This document shows positions 8,356-17,915 of a stretch of DNA of 64,000 bases, piece after piece. A program made the position numbers and the translations under genes. Numbering within the stretch: position 1 is the stretch's first letter; each line of letters opens with the position of its first letter. The stretch is from assembly GCF_019492185.1 (NCBI RefSeq), contig NZ_JAICCF010000004.1, positions 372,001-436,000 of the forward strand, written 5' to 3'. This DNA comes from Chitinophaga rhizophila. GTDB taxonomy: Bacteria > Bacteroidota > Bacteroidia > Chitinophagales > Chitinophagaceae. Under the pieces are notes generated by a model. The model ran no database searches and was not told where the DNA came from. It saw nothing but the letters and a program-made list of their open reading frames with translations.

Positions 8356-9780
8356 TTACTTATCCCACCACAGGCGATCTGTCAGAGAAGCTACTGAAGG
8401 AACATTTTCAGGATTACGGCTTGTCTCAGAAGTTGGATATCCTACCCTGCGAATGAAGGTGTTCAATAACGCACCCTGTGGCAGCCTGAAGTCTTTATAC
8501 TGATAATCGTTCCTGCGAGCATCAGTCCATGTTTCCGGCTGGAGAAAAGTGGCTACGTATTTCTCCTTGAAGATCAACGTCTTGGTAAAATTAGCCAGTC
8601 CTACGGCCACCAGGGGATTAGTGATATAGGCTTGTTTATCAACCGCGGCTACGCCCACTTTATCCATATTTGCAGCAATGCCGTCCAGGTAAGCCTGGTA
8701 GGATCTGGCCCTGTCCGTAGCAAAAGTAGCCTCAGATTCAATAAATTTCATCTCTGCATACGTCAGCATCAGTAAGGGAGCTCCGCCCCGGGAATAGAAG
8801 CCATTTACAGACAACGCACTGGCAGAATTGTCTGTACCGGAGCCTGTTCGTCCCACGCCATTCACAGTCCCCCTGTAGTCTCCGAAACGGGTAAGATCGG
8901 TAATAAGCGGAAGGCGGGGATCAAATACGCCATAGGTAGTCCCGTTCAGCGCATTTACAAATGTCGCGCTCAACCAGCCGTCTAGCGTACCACTGGCATT
9001 ATTCTTTGCGACTCCGTTCCAGGGACTCAAACTTTCAAACCGGGTAATCTGGGCATCGTCAGCATTCGAAGTATAAGCGTTCTGAAGCGCAGTCAACACA
9101 GCGGCAGGATCGTAATCTGGCAGTTTGCTTTGCCTGTTCAGCAGACGTGCTTTCAGCGCATAAGCTGTTTTAATCCAGGCCGCCTTATTTCCTCCATGCA
9201 CCAGGTCATTGCCTGGATCCAATCTGACTAATGGATTGGACAGGTTAAAAGCAGCAATGCCCTGATCAATCAATGACAGGCAGCTGTCATATATAGCCTT
9301 AGCCCCGTCATAAGCCGGTTTAAGATTCTGGCCGTCAGACCATGCTTCACTGTATGGCGCGTCTCCATATAGATCGACCAGCATACTCATATTCAGTGCT
9401 TCCAGAACGTTGGCAACACCGAGATGTTCATGCGCACCTTGCGCAAGCGCAAGTTTCTTCATCTGGCGGATATCTGTAACGTTCAGATACAGGGCACGCC
9501 AGTTGGTACTACGGTCTACATCATCATATACATCAGAACCGCTACCAGTATTCGGAGACGCCAGCTGCTGTACATAATAAGAAGTGATATAGCCAGTGGA
9601 ATAAACATTAACGCCCGACTGATAGGTGACAGCAATAAGTAGCCCGTTGATCGGGGGCCGTTCGCTCAGGTTTGGATTATGCTGGTTAATATCCAGGTAC
9701 CCCTTTTTACAGGCAGGCAAACTGACACTGAGTCCTGCTGCAAGTAATATTGTATATAGATAAAGGAATGTACGTTTCAT
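8356..9780 (-). CDS. SusD/RagB-like outer-membrane lipoprotein (SusD_2 type)
   Basis: The 474-residue protein has a lipoprotein signal (lipobox LPAC followed by KKGYLDIN) and the SusD-like_2 pattern: NPNLSERPP near the N-terminus, a TPR-like helix with LNMSMLVDLYGDAPYSEA, and late strands with LMLTYAEMKFIESEA and YNKFI-like variants. SusD proteins cap the SusC barrel on the cell surface and capture substrate for TonB-driven import. The gene lies 12 bp downstream of the susC-like gene, as usual. No glycoside hydrolase is adjacent, so the substrate, which could be a peptide or a glycan, is open. Confidence 0.92.
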   Translation of the reverse strand: MKRTFLYLYTILLAAGLSVSLPACKKGYLDINQHNPNLSERPPINGLLIAVTYQSGVNVYSTGYITSYYVQQLASPNTGSGSDVYDDVDRSTNWRALYLNVTDIRQMKKLALAQGAHEHLGVANVLEALNMSMLVDLYGDAPYSEAWSDGQNLKPAYDGAKAIYDSCLSLIDQGIAAFNLSNPLVRLDPGNDLVHGGNKAAWIKTAYALKARLLNRQSKLPDYDPAAVLTALQNAYTSNADDAQITRFESLSPWNGVAKNNASGTLDGWLSATFVNALNGTTYGVFDPRLPLITDLTRFGDYRGTVNGVGRTGSGTDNSASALSVNGFYSRGGAPLLMLTYAEMKFIESEATFATDRARSYQAYLDGIAANMDKVGVAAVDKQAYITNPLVAVGLANFTKTLIFKEKYVATFLQPETWTDARRNDYQYKDFRLPQGALLNTFIRRVGYPTSETSRNPENVPSVASLTDRLWWDK

Positions 9781-9792
9781 AAAGTTCAGAAT

Positions 9793-12700
9793 TTAGAATT
9801 TAAGATTCAGGCTAAACAGGAAACTGCGCGTGGCTGGGTAAGTGAATCCGGAGAATGAATCGGAAGCATTGCTACCGGCAGCTGTCGAACTCGTCTCAGG
9901 ATCAAAACCGGTGTACCTGGTACTTAGCCAGAGGTTATTACCCGTAAATGAGACGGTTGCAGTCTTGATAGCCCTTGTAGGCTTCAGCCAGGTTTCCGGT
10001 AATGTATAAGCCAAAGACGCTGACCTTAATCTTACCCAGGAAGCATCTTCTATGAAGTTTTCGCTGGCGCCCCGGAAGTAATTCCTGTAATAGCCAGCAC
10101 CATAATCCACTCCGTCAGGGCCTTTAGCCTGTCCCAGGTAAACTGGTTTTGTATTCGCCGTACCGTCTGCCAGTACCCCATTGAAAACAATAGTCTGGTC
10201 CCTGTTTTCTGTTTGCCTGGATTCGCCAAATGCCGATAGAAAATTAGACAGCTGGTTGTATTTATAGTTGCCCTGCCTTACATCTACCAATAGCGACAAA
10301 GACAGCTGCTTATAGCGGAAGGTTTGTGTTGTACTACCAATCCACTTGGGCAAGGTACTGCCCAGGTACCGTTGATTGGAAGCATCGTCCAACACGGGAA
10401 AGCCGTTTGCGCCAATCAACAGGGGCAGGTCATTACGTAGCGTTTGCCTGTCATCTGTTTCAGCACCATAATAACGTTTGTAGGTTCTCCCATATAAGGC
10501 ACCATAAGACTGTCCGGGAACAAGTTTAGTACTTACGGTGGAACTCAGATAACCATATTGAGAAGACAGGATAATCTCACTCAACCGTAGATCTTCATTC
10601 AATTTTTTAACGGTGTTGCTATTGGTGGAGAAGTTGATACGGAAGTTCCATCTGAAATCATTGTGAACCACAGGGTAAGCCGTCAGTGTAATCTCCAGTC
10701 CTTTGTTGTGAATTTCTCCTGCGTTTACATATGCCTTGTCAAAACCTGTTGTTGTAGAAACATCTACCGGTACAAGCAAATCTTTACTTTTCTGCTGATA
10801 CACCACAGCCTCGAGTCCGATCCTGCTATCCAGGAACGCAAGCTCTGTACCTATCTCAGCGGTCTCGGTAAATTCCGGTCTTAGGTTAGGATTCCCCAAC
10901 GTTCTGTTCTGGTAGAATGGTACATTTGCACCAATCGTCGTGCCTGCCCTGAATCCATTGGTAATAGCATAAGCGTCTCCGTCTTTACCAATCTTTGCCC
11001 AGGAAGCCTTCATTTTACCCACACTCCACCAACGAGGTACCTTAAAGTGATCACTGAAAATGTAACTGAGACTGACAGATGGATAGAAATAGCTGCGCTG
11101 ATTCCTGGAAAGCGTAGACGTATAGTCCTTTCTGCCGGTTACTTCGACATACAGCATACTATTCAATCCCAGCGTGAGATCCGCGAAATATCCATAATTG
11201 CGGTAGTCGTAGATATAGGACTCAGCCGTCACTCGTTTGGCGTTATTCAGCAGGAACAGATCCGGCACAACCAGGGTATCGCCTAAGACGCTGTTTCGTC
11301 TGACCCGCTGATCGCGCAGGTCATGTCCTACCTTCAGGTCAATGGAATACTTACCATCAAAGACATGCTGAAAATTTGCCATCAGGGTAGATGTCAGATT
11401 GCGGCTACGTAAGTTATATTCATACATAAACCCGTATTCGTTGTCATCGAGATTGGGTACTTCACCCACCAGGCCCAATGGTCCGGGAGCCTGATGTACC
11501 CTGCCATCTGTGTAAAAATCATTCCCTACGCGATAGGTAAAGTTCAGCCAGGTAGCTGGCTGGTAGGTCACGAACGTGCTGGCAATTGTACGGTTTACGT
11601 TATCTCTGAACTTATTTGTTGATAAGGTGTAAATCGGATTGTTGGTACCACTGCTATACGTTTGTTGGGTCCCATCAGGTTTCACATAGTCTTTCATATT
11701 CCATCTGGGAGACCAGTAGATGATCTGTTCACCATACCGGTCTGCGTTTACCCTGTTACCACCGGAGCTGATATAATTGAGGGAGACGCCTGCATTGAAT
11801 TTATCGCTAAGCTGAAATTGCCCGTTGATCCTGGCATTATAACTGGTAAAATCACTGAACGGAATCACACCTTCCTGATCCAGATAAGACAGCGAGCCTA
11901 ATAATTGCACTTTATCCATTCCACCACCCACGTTAACCGTGTGACGAGTTTGCGTACCGGTACGGAATGCCTGTTCATAGTTATTGTATAGCTGGTCGGG
12001 GTGAGTAGCATCCAGTTTCTTCGCTTCTTCAACTGTTGGACCGAAGGTTGGCCAAAAGCTGGCCGGATCGTATTCACCCAGATAACCTTGAGAAAATTTT
12101 GATTGTACCTCAGGTGTTTTATTTACTTTGTCAAAGCCATACATACCATTGTAGGTCAGATTCAGCATTTGCGAATTATTCGATTTTGTGGTGATAACGA
12201 TTGCTCCGTTGGCAGCCCGTATACCATACAAGGCAGTAGCGGCACCTCCTCTCAGTACAGAAACGCTCTGTATATCATCCGGGTTGATGTCAGCAGCGCG
12301 GTTAGTCATACCACGTGTTTCTGCACCGCCGGTTGTATAGGTACTATTATCAATTTCGACACCGTCTACGATAAACAAAGGCTGATTGTTTCTGTCGCCC
12401 GCAATGGAGTTGATACCCCGGATAATGATACGGGATCCTTGTCCCGGACCACCGCCTGAGCTGGATATCTGCACACCTGCTACTTTCCCTTGTAACGCAT
12501 TTACGACATTCGACTGGTGGTTAACGTTCAGTTCTTTGCTATCGATCTGCTGCACAGTATAACCCAGGGCGCGTTTTTCCCTTTTTACGCCAAATGCCGT
12601 AACGACTACCTCACTAAGATCTTTCTGGGACGAACGCAGGGTTGTATTCAGTACATCATTCGCACCGACGGTTGTCTGTTCTGTATTATACCCGACGTAG

Positions 12701-12927
12701 GAAAATATCAGGGTAGCGTTATCTCCGGTGAGGGTAATGGAGAAATCGCCTGTTGCGCTGGTAAATACATGATTTTGTGTTCCTTTTTCCAGCACGGCTA
12801 CGCGTTCGAGCGGTTGGCGGGTGTATTCTCCGGTAACCTGTCCGCGTATTGTTTTACCCCTCTGGGCAAAGGCAGTTGCGCTGACTGCTAATAGCAGTAT
12901 GAGCCACAGCCCGGTAATAACTTTCAT
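9793..12927 (-). CDS. SusC/RagA-family TonB-dependent transporter
   Basis: The 1044-residue protein has a signal peptide ending AFAQ, then a carboxypeptidase-regulatory-like domain (about 25-110, with IRGQVTGEYTRQPLERV), then the plug domain with the SusC-type segment VVVTAFGVKREKRALGY and GKVAGVQISSSGGGPG. A 22-strand beta-barrel ends in a terminal aromatic LNLKF. Together with the SusD-like partner it forms a bin-like importer at the outer membrane. No N-terminal STN domain is present, so it is probably not a transducing type with an anti-sigma partner. No ECF sigma or anti-sigma genes flank it. Confidence 0.95.
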   Translation of the reverse strand: MKVITGLWLILLLAVSATAFAQRGKTIRGQVTGEYTRQPLERVAVLEKGTQNHVFTSATGDFSITLTGDNATLIFSYVGYNTEQTTVGANDVLNTTLRSSQKDLSEVVVTAFGVKREKRALGYTVQQIDSKELNVNHQSNVVNALQGKVAGVQISSSGGGPGQGSRIIIRGINSIAGDRNNQPLFIVDGVEIDNSTYTTGGAETRGMTNRAADINPDDIQSVSVLRGGAATALYGIRAANGAIVITTKSNNSQMLNLTYNGMYGFDKVNKTPEVQSKFSQGYLGEYDPASFWPTFGPTVEEAKKLDATHPDQLYNNYEQAFRTGTQTRHTVNVGGGMDKVQLLGSLSYLDQEGVIPFSDFTSYNARINGQFQLSDKFNAGVSLNYISSGGNRVNADRYGEQIIYWSPRWNMKDYVKPDGTQQTYSSGTNNPIYTLSTNKFRDNVNRTIASTFVTYQPATWLNFTYRVGNDFYTDGRVHQAPGPLGLVGEVPNLDDNEYGFMYEYNLRSRNLTSTLMANFQHVFDGKYSIDLKVGHDLRDQRVRRNSVLGDTLVVPDLFLLNNAKRVTAESYIYDYRNYGYFADLTLGLNSMLYVEVTGRKDYTSTLSRNQRSYFYPSVSLSYIFSDHFKVPRWWSVGKMKASWAKIGKDGDAYAITNGFRAGTTIGANVPFYQNRTLGNPNLRPEFTETAEIGTELAFLDSRIGLEAVVYQQKSKDLLVPVDVSTTTGFDKAYVNAGEIHNKGLEITLTAYPVVHNDFRWNFRINFSTNSNTVKKLNEDLRLSEIILSSQYGYLSSTVSTKLVPGQSYGALYGRTYKRYYGAETDDRQTLRNDLPLLIGANGFPVLDDASNQRYLGSTLPKWIGSTTQTFRYKQLSLSLLVDVRQGNYKYNQLSNFLSAFGESRQTENRDQTIVFNGVLADGTANTKPVYLGQAKGPDGVDYGAGYYRNYFRGASENFIEDASWVRLRSASLAYTLPETWLKPTRAIKTATVSFTGNNLWLSTRYTGFDPETSSTAAGSNASDSFSGFTYPATRSFLFSLNLKF

Positions 12928-13203
12928 AAGCTGTTAAGTTTAGCGTGAGTGATGTGAAATAGCATGAGATATCCTGGCCGGATGTCGTACAGCATGATTT
13001 TGGTTAAACATTTAAAAAGATTGATCCCTGGAGTGAGTAATCAACTTAGTGTGTCATCGACATAAGCGACTTTCTTTTTATTAGATTTTGATTTTCCCTT
13101 GGTTAAACAAGCAGTTCTACTTCCCGATGAGACAAAATAGCAAAACAATCATTCTTTTGCAAGGCCTTCACATATCAAAATAATTCTAATCCGAGGGTAA
13201 ACA
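12928..13203. promoter_or_regulatory. Upstream region of the SusC/SusD operon with an 11-bp direct repeat
   Basis: In this 276-bp intergenic region the sequence TTGGTTAAACA occurs at 13000-13010 and again at 13099-13109. The repeats lie upstream of the susC-like start and could be regulator sites. No clear TAnnTTTG promoter was found. Confidence 0.3.
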
Positions 13204-14703
13204 TTAATCCGGGCTATAAAAGATAATGATTTCCACTCTACGGTTACGCCGCCTGCCTTCTGCGGATCGGTTATCGGCTACGGGCTGACTTTCACCGGCA
13301 CCAGTAATGAGCCTGATATCATTTCCCAGTCCATGTTCCTGCATATAATCGGCTACTGCATTGGCTCTTTTTATAGAGAGCGTATTATTGTAGGCAGTGG
13401 TACCAGCATTGTCCGTATGTCCGTTTACCTGCAGCTGTATATTGCCGTTCCTTGGGATTTTCTGCATGAGACTGTCCAGGGAGCTGAAGAGGGCCCTGTT
13501 CAATTCACTGCTATTGAATTTAAAGAGAATATCCGGTATTACAAGCGTATCTGGTTGCGATATAACAGGGCGGGGTTTAAGGGTATCCTTGGCGATTGCC
13601 GGCCGGCAAATAATCATTTCGACCCGGTTGTTCTCGCCTGCTGCACTACCGGAAGTGTCATACCGGGGATGGGTTCTGCCAGCACCCAGTACATCAAAAT
13701 CGTCAAAGCTGAAGCCTTCATTATATACCAGGTAGTTGGCTACAGCTTTTGCCTTATCCGCAGAAACAATACGGTTATATTCAGGTGATGCGGCCTGCCA
13801 GGCATACCCTATCAGTACGATTCGACTACGGTTGCCTTTATAGCGGTTCAGCGCATCGTCTATCTGTTTTTTATAACGGGCGTTCAAGCTGCTTTTATCT
13901 GCAGTAAACAGATCATCTCTGAGAATAATTGTATCACAACCTGACGAGCCATCCAGCCTATGTATTACATTGCCGGCAGCGAGTAGCTTTTCAGGAATAC
14001 TATGCCGGTGGTGTTCTGTGTATAAAAGAGCGATAGTACTGTCAGCGCCTGTGCAGGCAACAGGACCATCGTCGGCAGTTACACTGATACTATCGATAAG
14101 CAGCTGAGCGTTGTTATAGTTACCACCACTCCCTTCCTTGCGCTGTGGAGGGCGGAAATTTCCGATCAGCATATGCGAGGAGGCGGAATTGGCAACAAAT
14201 GTCTTTTCCAGCATATACCAGGGATGATTGAGGCGAAAAAGTTTCTTCTGAACGTCATTTTCACTTAGTTCAAGCGTGGCCGGAGCGGTGAGGCAGGTAG
14301 CATTATCCGTAAATACAAAAGCCGTGTCAAAGCGGATGCCGGCTCTGAGCGGATAGTTGTTGGTGTTCATGTAGATCCGGATCTTGTAGCGGCGACCTTT
14401 TTCCAGCGGACAAAGCAGCCGGGTCTGTATGTATACCCGCATATCAGGATTATCCGTGCCTTCCTGTAAGAGGTTAACAAAATGCTGTCCCTGTAGTGCT
14501 GCACCATTACATAGGTATTTCATCCTTGCTATCTCCGGTGCTACGGATAGCCAGGCAGAAGGGGCACACGGAGCAATATATTCCGTACAGATATTTACAT
14601 CTTCGAAGGAAGCGTTTGGCACCAGGTTTTGCGCAATCAGCCCCAACGTACAGTAACAGCAAAGCAGTATCGTGTAGATACTTTTTCTAACATTGGCCAG
14701 CAT
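13204..14703 (-). CDS. OmpA-family envelope protein with two OmpA-like domains
   Basis: The 499-residue protein has a signal peptide (ending LIAQ) and an N-terminal beta-sandwich-like region (NLVPNASFEDVNICTEY onward, to about residue 210). Two tandem OmpA-like segments follow. The first (about 262-365) is degenerate, with RIVLIGYAWQAASPEYNR and AENNRVEMIIC-type closure. The second (about 385-497) is canonical: ILFKFNSSELN, then LQVNGHTDNAGTTAYN, LSIKRANAVADYM and EGRRRNRRVEIII. The canonical domain should bind peptidoglycan (conserved NGHTDN and the Arg-rich closure). It probably anchors an outer-membrane or periplasmic complex to the wall. It is monocistronic. Confidence 0.88.
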   Translation of the reverse strand: MLANVRKSIYTILLCCYCTLGLIAQNLVPNASFEDVNICTEYIAPCAPSAWLSVAPEIARMKYLCNGAALQGQHFVNLLQEGTDNPDMRVYIQTRLLCPLEKGRRYKIRIYMNTNNYPLRAGIRFDTAFVFTDNATCLTAPATLELSENDVQKKLFRLNHPWYMLEKTFVANSASSHMLIGNFRPPQRKEGSGGNYNNAQLLIDSISVTADDGPVACTGADSTIALLYTEHHRHSIPEKLLAAGNVIHRLDGSSGCDTIILRDDLFTADKSSLNARYKKQIDDALNRYKGNRSRIVLIGYAWQAASPEYNRIVSADKAKAVANYLVYNEGFSFDDFDVLGAGRTHPRYDTSGSAAGENNRVEMIICRPAIAKDTLKPRPVISQPDTLVIPDILFKFNSSELNRALFSSLDSLMQKIPRNGNIQLQVNGHTDNAGTTAYNNTLSIKRANAVADYMQEHGLGNDIRLITGAGESQPVADNRSAEGRRRNRRVEIIIFYSPD

Positions 14704-14760
14704 GCACGTGGAATTATATATCTTAGTCCATCTAAAACCTATCCAAAATTACTATTTATT

Positions 14761-15123
14761 ATGTTGCTCTTAGTTAAAATTCTCATTGGTATCATTGCAT
14801 TTGAGCATCTATATATCTTATGGCTCGAAATGTTTGCCTGGACAACGAGAGCTCCGAAAGTATTCAGGAACCTTCCTGCCCATCTGTTTGAGCCCACCAA
14901 AACACTGGCAGGTAACCAGGGATTATATAACGGGTTCCTGGCAGCAGGGCTGATATGGTCATTATTTATAGCAGATGGAAGCTGGTCTTTGCATGTGGCA
15001 ACATTCTTCCTGGGATGTGTGGCGGTAGCCGGCATTTATGGAGGGTTGACCGCTGGCAGAAAGATTTTTTTCGTGCAGGCATTACCAGCTTTGGTTACCC
15101 TGCTGTTGATCGTACTGATTTAA
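14761..15123 (+). CDS. DUF1304 integral membrane protein
   Basis: The 120-residue protein has four predicted membrane helices (about residues 2-20, 55-72, 77-95 and 102-119) and the DUF1304 signature: HLYILWLEMFAWTTRAPKVF, then LAGNQGLYNGFLAAGL, then CVAVAGIYGG. ATG 14761 was chosen over the longer frame beginning at 14629, which runs into the divergent OmpA gene. The function of the family is unknown. Confidence 0.9.
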   Translation: MLLLVKILIGIIAFEHLYILWLEMFAWTTRAPKVFRNLPAHLFEPTKTLAGNQGLYNGFLAAGLIWSLFIADGSWSLHVATFFLGCVAVAGIYGGLTAGRKIFFVQALPALVTLLLIVLI

Positions 15124-15253
15124 TATAAGAACATCAAAAATTGACAACTGAACAGTGAAATGTCCGCTATGCAGCTGAAAGAAGGAGTTTCTACGTCTCG
15201 TTTTAGATAAAACGGTGAGGTGTTCAATTGTTAATTGTCAGCGTTGGATCACA

Positions 15254-15997
15254 TTAAGCATTTGATCCACCATCAATTGTTATTGCGGCTCCCGTTATAA
15301 AACGGCTTTCCTTGCCTGCAAGAAAATTTACGAGGCTGGCAATATCATCTGTACTACCGTAATGAGACAGGGCAAGTCTGGCTAACTGCGCCTGTGCATA
15401 GGGACCATCCGCAGGATTCATGTCTGTATCGACAGGACCAGGTTGTATCAGATTTACTGTGATATCTCTGGGTCCCAGATCCCTTGCCATCCCCTTGGTC
15501 ATACCGATCAGAGAAGACTTACTCATACTATACAGAATTGCGCCCTGACCAGCTACATGATCAGCCATATTGCTACCAATACTGATAATGCGGGACCCTG
15601 TTTTCATGTACCTGGCAGCAGTAATCGCGGCTATATACACAGCCTTCACGTTAATGTCCATTACACGGTCATAGTCATCGGCCGACTGCTCGCCAACTGG
15701 CGGCTCACCGTAGATACCCGCATTATTGACCAGAATATCGATACCACCCAGGCGGGCAACGGTATCTTCAACAGCCTGCGCTACAGCAAGGTGGGATGCG
15801 CTATCAGCAGCGATAGCAATGACCTTTTGCCCCGTGTTTGTAGCTACGGCAGCTGCTAGTTCCTGTGCACGGGCAGCAGAACTAACATAAGTAAATGCGA
15901 CATCAGCACCAGCAGCAGCCAGGCGTTTTACGATAGCAGCGCCCATACCACGGCTACCACCTGTAACGAGTGCGACCTTGTTTTCAAGATGTTTCAT
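15254..15997 (-). CDS. Short-chain dehydrogenase/reductase
   Basis: This 247-residue classical SDR shows the cofactor-binding TGGSRGMGAAIV near the N-terminus, a DILVNNAGIYG strand, the catalytic Ser in IISIGSN, and Tyr/Lys in YSMSK. It closes with ITGAAITIDGGS. FabG/SDR proteins reduce carbonyls using NAD(P)H; the TYVSS after the second strand suggests NADP(H), but the substrate is unknown. The start was set at 15997 because a 22-residue extension in the longer frame precedes the conserved MKHLENKVALVTGG. It is divergent from an HxlR regulator that probably controls it. Confidence 0.93.
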   Translation of the reverse strand: MKHLENKVALVTGGSRGMGAAIVKRLAAAGADVAFTYVSSAARAQELAAAVATNTGQKVIAIAADSASHLAVAQAVEDTVARLGGIDILVNNAGIYGEPPVGEQSADDYDRVMDINVKAVYIAAITAARYMKTGSRIISIGSNMADHVAGQGAILYSMSKSSLIGMTKGMARDLGPRDITVNLIQPGPVDTDMNPADGPYAQAQLARLALSHYGSTDDIASLVNFLAGKESRFITGAAITIDGGSNA

Positions 15998-16053
15998 AAT
16001 AAGTATTTTTCTTAATTGTTTGTAAAAGTAACGCCGTATCTGTAATTTTACAG

Positions 16054-16082
16054 GTACTGACAAGATTATTAAGTACTGACAA
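16054..16082. promoter_or_regulatory. Direct-repeat operator candidate between SDR and HxlR genes
   Basis: GTACTGACAA occurs at 16054-16063 and 16073-16082, start-to-start 19 bp (about two helical turns), in the 96-bp divergent intergenic region. The placement fits binding by the dimeric HxlR-family regulator next door. Inference from position and symmetry only. Confidence 0.5.
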
Positions 16083-16093
16083 AAATGTAAGTA

Positions 16094-16450
16094 ATGAGAA
16101 AGGAAAGCTCAACTAATACCTTGAACAGGAATAAGATACACGTAAATTGCGGTATGGCGTATACGCTTGATCTGATAGGTGGCAGGTGGAAACCCAGTAT
16201 CCTTTGGGCGCTGCTGGATGGCAAATTGCGGTATAGTGAGTTAAAGAAGAATATTCCTGAAGTATCAGAGCGTATACTGGTATTACAGCTGAGAGAACTG
16301 GAAAAAGACGGACTGATTAAAAGGAAAGTGTATGCGGAAGTACCTCCGCGGGTGGAGTATGAACTGACGAATGACGGGCAATCTATGAAGCCAATGTTGC
16401 AATGTATTTCTGATTGGGGAGAACAACATAGGCCTGACAAGAAAAATTAG
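16094..16450 (+). CDS. HxlR-family winged-helix regulator
   Basis: The 118-residue protein has the HxlR signature: CGMAYTLDLIGGRWKPSILW, then LRYSELKKNIPEVSERIL, LRELEKDGLIKRKVY and the wing PPRVEYELT. A Cys (residue 19) sits at the N-terminal position used for thiol sensing in family members such as YodB and HypR, so control by electrophiles or oxidants is possible. It lies divergently from the SDR with repeated sites between them, the usual layout for autoregulation and control of a detoxifying oxidoreductase. Confidence 0.93.
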   Translation: MRKESSTNTLNRNKIHVNCGMAYTLDLIGGRWKPSILWALLDGKLRYSELKKNIPEVSERILVLQLRELEKDGLIKRKVYAEVPPRVEYELTNDGQSMKPMLQCISDWGEQHRPDKKN

Positions 16451-16493
16451 TACTATCTTAAGATACTTTAGTTTAAAATAAGACACATCATAC

Positions 16494-17819
16494 ATGACGT
16501 TAGACATATTTTTCACCATCTTTCTGGTGCTGCTGAACGGATTTTTTGTGGCAGCAGAGTTTGCGATTGTTAAAGTCCGTGCCTCGCAGATTGAAGTGAA
16601 CACAGGCCGGAGTAAGGCGGTCTCACAAGTGGCCAAGAGCATAGTCAACAACCTCGACGGCTATCTTGCGGCCACACAGCTTGGTATTACACTTGCCTCC
16701 CTGGGTTTGGGTTGGGTTGGTGAGAAGGTAATGACCACATTTATTCTAAACGTCTTTCATTCGCTGAATTTCAATCTGGCCGAAGACGTTGCCCATAAGA
16801 TTGCTATTCCGATAGCCTTCCTGGGTATTACCATTCTGCATATTGTGTTTGGTGAGCTGGCTCCAAAGTCACTGGCTATCCGCAAGCCGGTTCCTACCAC
16901 CTTTACTGTAGCACTGCCCCTCAAGTTATTTTATGTAGTGTTCCGTCCTTTCATCTGGATACTGAATGGCTTTGCCAACGTCATCCTCCGGATGGTCGGT
17001 ATTCGTCCTGTACATGAGCATGAAGATATTCATACAGAAGAAGAACTGCGTGTGATCATTGCAGAGAGCCATCAGGGTGGCGTTATTGAAGAAACAGAAA
17101 AGGCGCTTATACAGAACGTATTTAACCTGGGAGATCGCCATGTATCTGCATTGATGACCCCTCGTAATGAAATAGTATGGCTCGACGTGGATGACGAACC
17201 TGAAGTTAATAAAGCAAAGATCCTCCATCAGAAACATACCGTATACCCTATTGGTAAAGGCGATCTGGACCATACCACTGGTTTCGTATATTCTAAAGAT
17301 CTGCTGAGCGACAACTTCAATGGTGCTATCAACAACCTGGAGGGAATCAGCCGTAAATTACTGGTGGTGACCGTGCATAACCGTACATATCAACTACTGG
17401 AGCTGTTCAAGCGTGAACGCATCTACCAAGCGATGGTAGTGGATGAGTTTGGGTCAATCAAAGGCCTGGTAACCATTAATGACATTGTAGACGCCCTGGT
17501 AGGTAATATCTCTGAGACAAATGAATTTGAGTATGAGGTCATCCGCAATGAAGATGGCAGTATCTTGGTAGACGGTCAGTTACCGTTTGTTGAATTTCTG
17601 GAGATGATGGGAATTGATGCAGATCCGCAGAAGGTAAACACCAATTTCGTTACTTTGGGAGGATTTATTCTCGATAGAATGGGTAAAATACCGGAAGCAG
17701 GAGAAAGCACCAACTGGCGTAATCTTAAACTGGAAGTGATCAAAATGGATCAACACCGGATTGCAAAGGTGCATATCTGTAACTTCGATAAAGATAAAGA
17801 CAAGGATGATGATAAATAA
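16494..17819 (+). CDS. CNNM/CorC (HlyC-type) transporter-associated protein
   Basis: The 441-residue protein has an N-terminal CNNM (DUF21) membrane domain (about 1-190: LNGFFVAAEFAIVKVR, LGITLASLGLGWVGE, FGELAPKSLAIRKP). A pair of CBS domains follows (about 205-330, beginning with VSALMTPRNEIVWLD and ending MVVDEFGSIKGLVT), then a CorC_HlyC domain (about 345-435). It is annotated in many genomes as hemolysin, but the family is linked to Mg2+/Co2+ efflux and ion homeostasis with nucleotide-sensing CBS domains. A strong terminator follows the stop. Confidence 0.93.
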   Translation: MTLDIFFTIFLVLLNGFFVAAEFAIVKVRASQIEVNTGRSKAVSQVAKSIVNNLDGYLAATQLGITLASLGLGWVGEKVMTTFILNVFHSLNFNLAEDVAHKIAIPIAFLGITILHIVFGELAPKSLAIRKPVPTTFTVALPLKLFYVVFRPFIWILNGFANVILRMVGIRPVHEHEDIHTEEELRVIIAESHQGGVIEETEKALIQNVFNLGDRHVSALMTPRNEIVWLDVDDEPEVNKAKILHQKHTVYPIGKGDLDHTTGFVYSKDLLSDNFNGAINNLEGISRKLLVVTVHNRTYQLLELFKRERIYQAMVVDEFGSIKGLVTINDIVDALVGNISETNEFEYEVIRNEDGSILVDGQLPFVEFLEMMGIDADPQKVNTNFVTLGGFILDRMGKIPEAGESTNWRNLKLEVIKMDQHRIAKVHICNFDKDKDKDDDK

Positions 17820-17839
17820 TATCATCTCTTACATAACCG

Positions 17840-17871
17840 GGAGCACTATAATAGTTTAGTGCTCCTTTTTT
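17840..17871 (+). terminator. Rho-independent terminator of the CNNM gene
   Basis: GGAGCACTA (17840-17848) pairs with TAGTGCTCC (17857-17865) and is followed by a TTTTTT tract. Confidence 0.92.
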
Positions 17872-17915
17872 ATTCCCGGAAATTCTCACTAGTATACTAA
17901 CCACAATACTATTAA

